From assembly GCA_029248825.1 (NCBI GenBank), contig JAQWIP010000114.1:1-20585 (forward strand): 20,585 bases of DNA, written 5' to 3'. The stretch comes from Alphaproteobacteria bacterium (lineage in GTDB: Bacteria > Pseudomonadota > Alphaproteobacteria > RS24). The notes beneath the pieces are model-generated. The model was given only the letters and a program-made list of their open reading frames with translations, did no database searches and was not told where the DNA came from. Made by a program: the position numbers and the translations under genes. Positions 16,054 to 20,585 of the stretch are shown one piece after another (the stretch's first letter is position 1; every line of letters starts with the position of its first letter).

Positions 16054-17655
16054 ATGAAACAAACCGGTTTCCACATCAGCAAAAACGGCATCGAGCATCA
16101 AGGTCTGGATAAAGCATCCGCGATTCATTGGAATTTGCGTCCATCGCAAATCTACGAAATGGCTCTTGCGCGCGGCGAAGGCGAAATTGCCGATAGCGGG
16201 CCTCTTTTGGTCAAAACTGGCTCTCACACAGGGCGCTCCGCGCAAGACAAATTCATTGTCCGCGATGCGACCACCGAAGACACCATCTGGTGGGACAATA
16301 ATAAGTCGATGACTTCTGAGCAATTCGATGCGCTCCACGCCGACATGTTGGACTATTCCGCTGGCAAAGAGTTCCTCGTGCAAGACCTGTTTGGTGGCGC
16401 CGATGCGACCCACCGTCTTGCGACTCGCGTGGTCACCGAATTGGCTTGGCACTCGCTGTTCATTCAAAACCTGCTGATTGAGCCAGAGACCCAAGAGCTA
16501 GAAGGGTTTGACCCAAGCTTTGTGATTATGAATTTCCCCGGCTTCAAAGCCGATACGGCGCGCCACGGCAGCCGCACCGAAACGATGATTGCGGTAAACT
16601 TCGACAAAAAAATCGTGCTGATTTGCGGCACCTCTTACGCCGGCGAAACCAAGAAATCGGTTTTCTCGATGTTGAATTACGCCCTTCCCGCCAAACGCGT
16701 GATGCCGATGCACTGCTCGGTGAATGTGGGCGATGCTGGCGATAGCGCTGTGTTCTTTGGTTTGAGCGGCACGGGCAAAACCACTCTCTCGGCCGACCCG
16801 AACCGCGTTTTGGTTGGCGATGATGAGCATGGCTGGTCGGAAAACGGCGTCTTCAACTTTGAGGGCGGCTGCTATGCGAAAATGATCAATCTGTCGGCGG
16901 AAGCCGAACCTGAAATTTTTGCCACCACGAAACGCTTCGGCACCGTTCTGGAAAATGTGGTGATGGATCCCGAAACCCGCGAGTTGGATTTCGATGATAA
17001 TACATTGGCAGAAAACTCACGCGGCGCGTATCCGCTGAGCTTTATTCCCAATGCGTCGGAAACCGGAACGGCGGGTCACCCGAAAAACATCATCATGCTG
17101 ACCGCCGATGCCTTTGGTGTCTTGCCGCCTATCTCGCGCATGACCCCGAGCCAAGCCATGTATCACTTCTTGTCGGGCTACACGGCCAAAGTGGCTGGCA
17201 CCGAAAAAGGCGTGACCGAGCCAGAAGCAACTTTCTCGACCTGCTTTGGCGCACCTTTCATGCCGCGTCACCCATCCGAATATGGCAACTTGCTGCGCGA
17301 CCTAATTGCCGAGCATGACGCCAAATGCTGGTTGGTCAACACAGGCTGGACGGGCGGGGCTTATGGTATTGGCAATCGCATGCCGATTAAAGAAACCCGC
17401 GCGCTTTTGTCTGCCGCGCTCGATGGCAGCCTCAACAATGTCGAGTTCCGCGTCGACGAAAACTTCGGTTTTGATGTGCCCGTCTCGGTGCCTGGGGTCG
17501 ATGGGTCGATTTTGAACCCGCGCGATACATGGGCCGATAAAGACGGCTATGACGCGCAAGCCAAGAAATTGGTTTCCATGTTCGTCAATAATTTCGATAA
17601 ATTCATGGACCACGTCGACGAAAACGTCCGCGCGGCAGCCCTTGCGGCTGAATAG
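16054..17655 (+). CDS. pckA: Phosphoenolpyruvate carboxykinase (ATP)
   Basis: A 533-residue cytoplasmic enzyme that converts oxaloacetate and ATP to phosphoenolpyruvate, CO2 and ADP, the first committed step of gluconeogenesis from TCA intermediates. Visible: TGSHTGRSAQDKF (substrate arginine near 61), the lysine pair in YAGETKKS near 200, P-loop GLSGTGKTT at 236-244, the metal-binding VGDDEHGW at 255-261, and the C-terminal NTGWTGGAYGIGNRM. Length is normal. AGGGGA lies 8 bases before the ATG. The reading frame uses AAC, TTC and CTG noticeably more than addA/addB, as expected of a highly expressed gene. It is divergent from chvI and ends at a strong terminator. Confidence 0.98.
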   Translation: MKQTGFHISKNGIEHQGLDKASAIHWNLRPSQIYEMALARGEGEIADSGPLLVKTGSHTGRSAQDKFIVRDATTEDTIWWDNNKSMTSEQFDALHADMLDYSAGKEFLVQDLFGGADATHRLATRVVTELAWHSLFIQNLLIEPETQELEGFDPSFVIMNFPGFKADTARHGSRTETMIAVNFDKKIVLICGTSYAGETKKSVFSMLNYALPAKRVMPMHCSVNVGDAGDSAVFFGLSGTGKTTLSADPNRVLVGDDEHGWSENGVFNFEGGCYAKMINLSAEAEPEIFATTKRFGTVLENVVMDPETRELDFDDNTLAENSRGAYPLSFIPNASETGTAGHPKNIIMLTADAFGVLPPISRMTPSQAMYHFLSGYTAKVAGTEKGVTEPEATFSTCFGAPFMPRHPSEYGNLLRDLIAEHDAKCWLVNTGWTGGAYGIGNRMPIKETRALLSAALDGSLNNVEFRVDENFGFDVPVSVPGVDGSILNPRDTWADKDGYDAQAKKLVSMFVNNFDKFMDHVDENVRAAALAAE

Positions 17656-17681
17656 TCCTGAATAAATTAGGTGAATAATTC

Positions 17682-17711
17682 AAAAGGCGGGGCTTAGACC
17701 CCGCCTTTTTT
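17682..17711 (+). terminator. Rho-independent terminator after pckA, probably bidirectional
   Basis: The stem AAAAGGCGGGG (17682-17692) pairs with CCCCGCCTTTT (17699-17709) around a CTTAGA loop, and the T run spans 17706-17711. It begins 27 bases after the pckA stop. On the minus strand the same stem is followed by TTTT, so it could also end polA transcripts arriving from the right. Confidence 0.92.
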
Positions 17712-17733
17712 GCATTTTACTCATATTTCTCTG

Positions 17734-17773
17734 ATTAATAGTATTAAATAATAATAATAATCATACTATTAAT
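17734..17773. repeat. AT-rich inverted repeat overlapping the polA stop codon
   Basis: The arms ATTAATAGTAT (17734-17744) and ATACTATTAAT (17763-17773) are perfectly complementary over 11 bp, with an 18-base centre that carries five tandem AAT triplets (17747-17761). The right arm contains the polA stop (17771-17769). It is far richer in AT than anything else in the window and lies 23 bases beyond the pckA terminator. No T run follows either arm. Confidence 0.7.
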
Positions 17774-20585
17774 GTGCTTCTTCCCAATTATTTGCCGACA
17801 TTGCATCTACAACGAGGGGAACCGACAGGGTTAGCTTCGGCGCGCAGGCATTTTCCATGGTTTGGCGCACAACTTCTATCAATTTCGGGCAATCTTCTTT
17901 CGGCGCCTCAAAAATCAACTCATCATGCACTTGCAGCAACATCCGCGCATCCGTTAGCCCTGCTTTTTTGAGGGCTGCTGGCATTTGTATCATCGCGCGA
18001 CGAATAATATCGGCTGCTGTGCCTTGAATGGGCGCATTAATGGCGGCTCGCTCAGCAAACGCCCGCCGCGCTGGAATTTTGGCGTTAATCTCGTTCAAAT
18101 GCACTTTGCGGCCGAACAAAGTCGTTACATAGCCTTGCGATTTGGCCTCAGCTTTTACCGTTTCCATATAGTCTTTAATGCCCGGGAATTTGGCGAAATA
18201 AGCGTTGATATAATCGCTGGCCTGCCCGCGCGAAATGCCCAGTTGATTGGCCAAGCCAAATGCCGAAATGCCATAGATAATGCCAAAGTTAATCGCCTTA
18301 GCGCGGCGGCGCACATCCGAGGTCATCTCGGCCAAAGGCACGTTAAACATTTCCGATGCTGTCATCGCATGAATATCGTGTCCTGCCTGAAACGCGTCCC
18401 GCAGCGCGTCAATCTCGGCCATATGCGCTAAGACCCGCAGCTCAATTTGGCTGTAGTCCGCACTGACCAATTGATAGCCCTCGGGCGCCACAAAGGCCGT
18501 GCGAATGCGCCGACCGTCTTCGGTGCGGATGGGAATATTCTGCAAATTCGGGTCCGACGAAGACAGACGCCCCGTGGTGGTAGCGGCCAAGGAATAAGAC
18601 GTATGAATGCGCCCCGTCTCGGGATGAATAAAGCCCGGCAGAGCATCCGTGTAAGTCGATTTCAGCTTGGCCAAGCCCCGCCATTCCAACACCAAGCTCG
18701 CCAGCTCATGGCCATCGGCAGCAATGCCCTCCAGCACTTCGGCACCCGTGGCCCAAGCGCCGGTTTTGGTTTTCTTGCCGCCAGGCAGAGCCATTTTATC
18801 AAACAGAATATCGCCAAGCTGTTTCGGGCTGGCAATATTAAAGGTCTCGCCAGCGGCCGCGAAAATAGCCTCTTCCATGCCGGCCATTTTTTGCGCGAAC
18901 TCGCCCGAGAGGCGCGAGAGAACCGCGCGGTCGACCTGCACCCCAAGCGCTTCCATTTCGCGCAACACGGGCACCAAAGGCCGCTCGGTAGATTCGTAAA
19001 CCCCCACCATATGCTCGGCCGCCAAACGCGGTTTTAAATGCCGCCAAAGCCGCAAAGTCACATCCGCATCTTCCGCCGCATAAGGCACCGCCTTGTCGAG
19101 CGGCACTTGGTCGAAAGTAATCATGCTCTTGCCGCTGCCCAGCAATTCCTTGATGGGGATAGGCGAATGGTCGAGATATTTCTTCGCCAGAAAATCCATG
19201 CCATGGCCATGCGCGCCCGCATCCAGCGTGTAAGACAAAAGCATCGTGTCATCAAAGGGCGCCACCTCCAGCCCGTGGCGAGCGAGAACTTGCAAATCAA
19301 ATTTGGCGTTTTGCAAAATCTTGCGTATCGACGGGTCGCGCAAAAGCGGTTTTAAAATCGCCAAAGCCTTGGCCATATCTATTTGGACGGGCGCGCCATC
19401 GCCAAAATCAAGCCCATCACTGGCGCCATGTTGCAGCGGCATATAGGCCGCCTCGCCGGGCGCCACAGCCATCGATATGCCGACCAAGCGACATTGCATC
19501 GTATCCAAACCATCGGTTTCTGTATCTATCGCCAACACGCCCGTCTCATAGGCACGCGCCACCATGGCCTCAAGCTGCGCCTCGGTGTCTATGCAAGCAT
19601 AGCTGGCCGCATCGATGGGCGGCATAGCGGCGGGCAAAGCCCGATAGGTGCCAACTGCCTCTTTTTGGGTGGCGGTTTGCGCCGCTGGTTTTTCCTCGGC
19701 GGCCAAAGCGTCCGATGCCTCAAAGGCTTGCGCATCCCAATCATAGCGCGTGGCCAAACGTTTGGTCAGCGTGTTGAATTCCATCGCTTTGGCAAAGCCC
19801 AATAATTTGGCGCCCTCGGGCGCGCGCATCACCATATCGTCAAAGCCGACGGGCATGGGCGTGTCTTGGCGCAAAGTCACCAGCTCGCGACTGATGCGCG
19901 CTTGCTCGGCAAATTCGACGAGATTCTCACGGCGTTTGTTTTGTTTAATCTCCGAGGCGCGCTCCAAAAGCGTATCGAGGTCGCCATATTCGTCGATCAA
20001 TTGCGCTGCGGTTTTAATTCCAATGCCTGGCACGCCCGGCACATTATCGGCGCTATCGCCAGCCAGCGATTGCACATCGATAACTTTATTCGGCGCGACA
20101 CCAAATTTCTCCAGCACTTCGTCGGGGCCGATGAATTTATCTTTCATCGTGTCGACCATATCAATCGTGCCACCGACCAATTGCATCAAATCTTTATCAG
20201 AAGAGACAATGGTTACGCGCGCGCCCGATTTGGCGGCTTCCACCGCATAGGTAGCGATTAAGTCATCGGCCTCAAAGCCTTGCAAATCAATGGCGGGAAT
20301 ATTAAAAGCTCGCACGGCCTCGCGCACGAGGGGAAATTGCGGGCGCAAGTCTTCGGGCGCGGGCGGGCGATGGGCTTTATATTGGTCGTAAATATCATTG
20401 CGGAAAGTTTTTCCCGAAGCGTCAAAAATCACTGCCAAATGGGTCGGGGTTTGCGCCGCGCCCATATCGTTCAATAGCTTTAGCAGCATATTGCAAAACC
20501 CCGATACGGCGCCAACCGGCAAGCCATCCGACTTACGGGTAAGCGGCGGCAGCGCGTGATAGGCACGAAAAATATAGCCAGAGCC
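17769..20585 (-). CDS. polA: DNA polymerase I, 5' end beyond the window
   Basis: The frame stays open to the right edge: the last bases encode GSGYIFRAYHALPPLTRKSDG before LPVGAVSGF, the standard PolA N-terminus, so roughly ten residues and the start codon are outside. A TTG at 20522 is not the start. The 938 visible residues hold all three activities. The 5' nuclease (1 to about 300) has GFEADDLIATYA, SSDKDLMQLV and GDSADNVPGVPGIGIKTA. The 3'-5' proofreading domain appears intact, with AIDTETDGL near 355, NAKFDLQVL and YAAEDADVT. The polymerase has motif A DYSQIELR from 710, motif B RRRAKAINFGIIYG around 760-772 and motif C QVHDE at 885-889. It performs Okazaki fragment processing and gap repair. 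It converges on pckA. Confidence 0.97.
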   Translation of the reverse strand, partial: GSGYIFRAYHALPPLTRKSDGLPVGAVSGFCNMLLKLLNDMGAAQTPTHLAVIFDASGKTFRNDIYDQYKAHRPPAPEDLRPQFPLVREAVRAFNIPAIDLQGFEADDLIATYAVEAAKSGARVTIVSSDKDLMQLVGGTIDMVDTMKDKFIGPDEVLEKFGVAPNKVIDVQSLAGDSADNVPGVPGIGIKTAAQLIDEYGDLDTLLERASEIKQNKRRENLVEFAEQARISRELVTLRQDTPMPVGFDDMVMRAPEGAKLLGFAKAMEFNTLTKRLATRYDWDAQAFEASDALAAEEKPAAQTATQKEAVGTYRALPAAMPPIDAASYACIDTEAQLEAMVARAYETGVLAIDTETDGLDTMQCRLVGISMAVAPGEAAYMPLQHGASDGLDFGDGAPVQIDMAKALAILKPLLRDPSIRKILQNAKFDLQVLARHGLEVAPFDDTMLLSYTLDAGAHGHGMDFLAKKYLDHSPIPIKELLGSGKSMITFDQVPLDKAVPYAAEDADVTLRLWRHLKPRLAAEHMVGVYESTERPLVPVLREMEALGVQVDRAVLSRLSGEFAQKMAGMEEAIFAAAGETFNIASPKQLGDILFDKMALPGGKKTKTGAWATGAEVLEGIAADGHELASLVLEWRGLAKLKSTYTDALPGFIHPETGRIHTSYSLAATTTGRLSSSDPNLQNIPIRTEDGRRIRTAFVAPEGYQLVSADYSQIELRVLAHMAEIDALRDAFQAGHDIHAMTASEMFNVPLAEMTSDVRRRAKAINFGIIYGISAFGLANQLGISRGQASDYINAYFAKFPGIKDYMETVKAEAKSQGYVTTLFGRKVHLNEINAKIPARRAFAERAAINAPIQGTAADIIRRAMIQMPAALKKAGLTDARMLLQVHDELIFEAPKEDCPKLIEVVRQTMENACAPKLTLSVPLVVDAMSANNWEEAH

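Noticed and set aside
15862..16494. A 210-codon open frame on the minus strand covering the chvI/pckA gap and the pckA start
   Set aside because: Most of it is antisense to conserved pckA codons, and it shows no family motif or good ribosome binding site.
17747..17761. The AAT triplet run as a CRISPR or tandem-repeat array
   Set aside because: There are only five 3-base units, with no spacers or longer repeat unit.
17769..20522. polA starting at the TTG at 20522
   Set aside because: The frame continues to the window edge with conserved PolA N-terminal sequence, so the true start is outside the window.

Overview
This window looks like chromosomal housekeeping DNA from an alphaproteobacterium. 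The order pckA / chvI-chvG-hprK-EIIA-HPr-ahcY / tsaE-amgK-murU-addB-addA-trxA / folC-accD is an arrangement typical of that class. The short HPr kinase, the alphaproteobacterial style of AddB and the TsaE-AmgK fusion point the same way. By eye the DNA is moderately GC-rich, with many GCGC and TTTGGC words. I cannot place it in an order or genus.

Left to right: the last codons of accD (acetyl-CoA carboxylase beta) run into folC on the plus strand. folC converges, with only 15 bases between stop codons, on a long minus-strand block. Read in its own direction (right to left), that block is chvI, chvG, hprK, a mannose-type EIIA, HPr, ahcY, a tsaE-amgK fusion, murU, addB, addA and trxA. Several junctions overlap by 1 or 4 bases or are separated by 2-18 bases, so much of the block is probably co-transcribed. 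Two sigma70-like promoters are visible inside it, upstream of ahcY and of trxA. Divergent from chvI lies pckA on the plus strand. It ends at a strong hairpin terminator shared with polA, which converges on it from the right and runs off the window edge.

Functionally the block joins an envelope/acid-sensing two-component system (ChvG-ChvI), a regulatory phosphotransfer branch without a transporter (HprK, EIIA, HPr), SAH removal (AhcY), tRNA t6A modification (TsaE), MurNAc recycling to UDP-MurNAc (AmgK, MurU), double-strand break repair (AddAB) and thioredoxin. pckA is the gluconeogenic entry step; folC and accD are biosynthetic.

I found no mobile element, CRISPR array, RNA gene, toxin-antitoxin pair, phage or defence locus. 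I see no evidence of a new multi-gene system. The best second-look items are regulatory: a palindrome and promoter ahead of ahcY, a hairpin beside the pckA ribosome binding site, and an AT-rich inverted repeat overlapping the polA stop codon. There are also a few protein-architecture points. No gene-free stretch exceeds 300 bases; the longest is the 279-base chvI/pckA divergent region.
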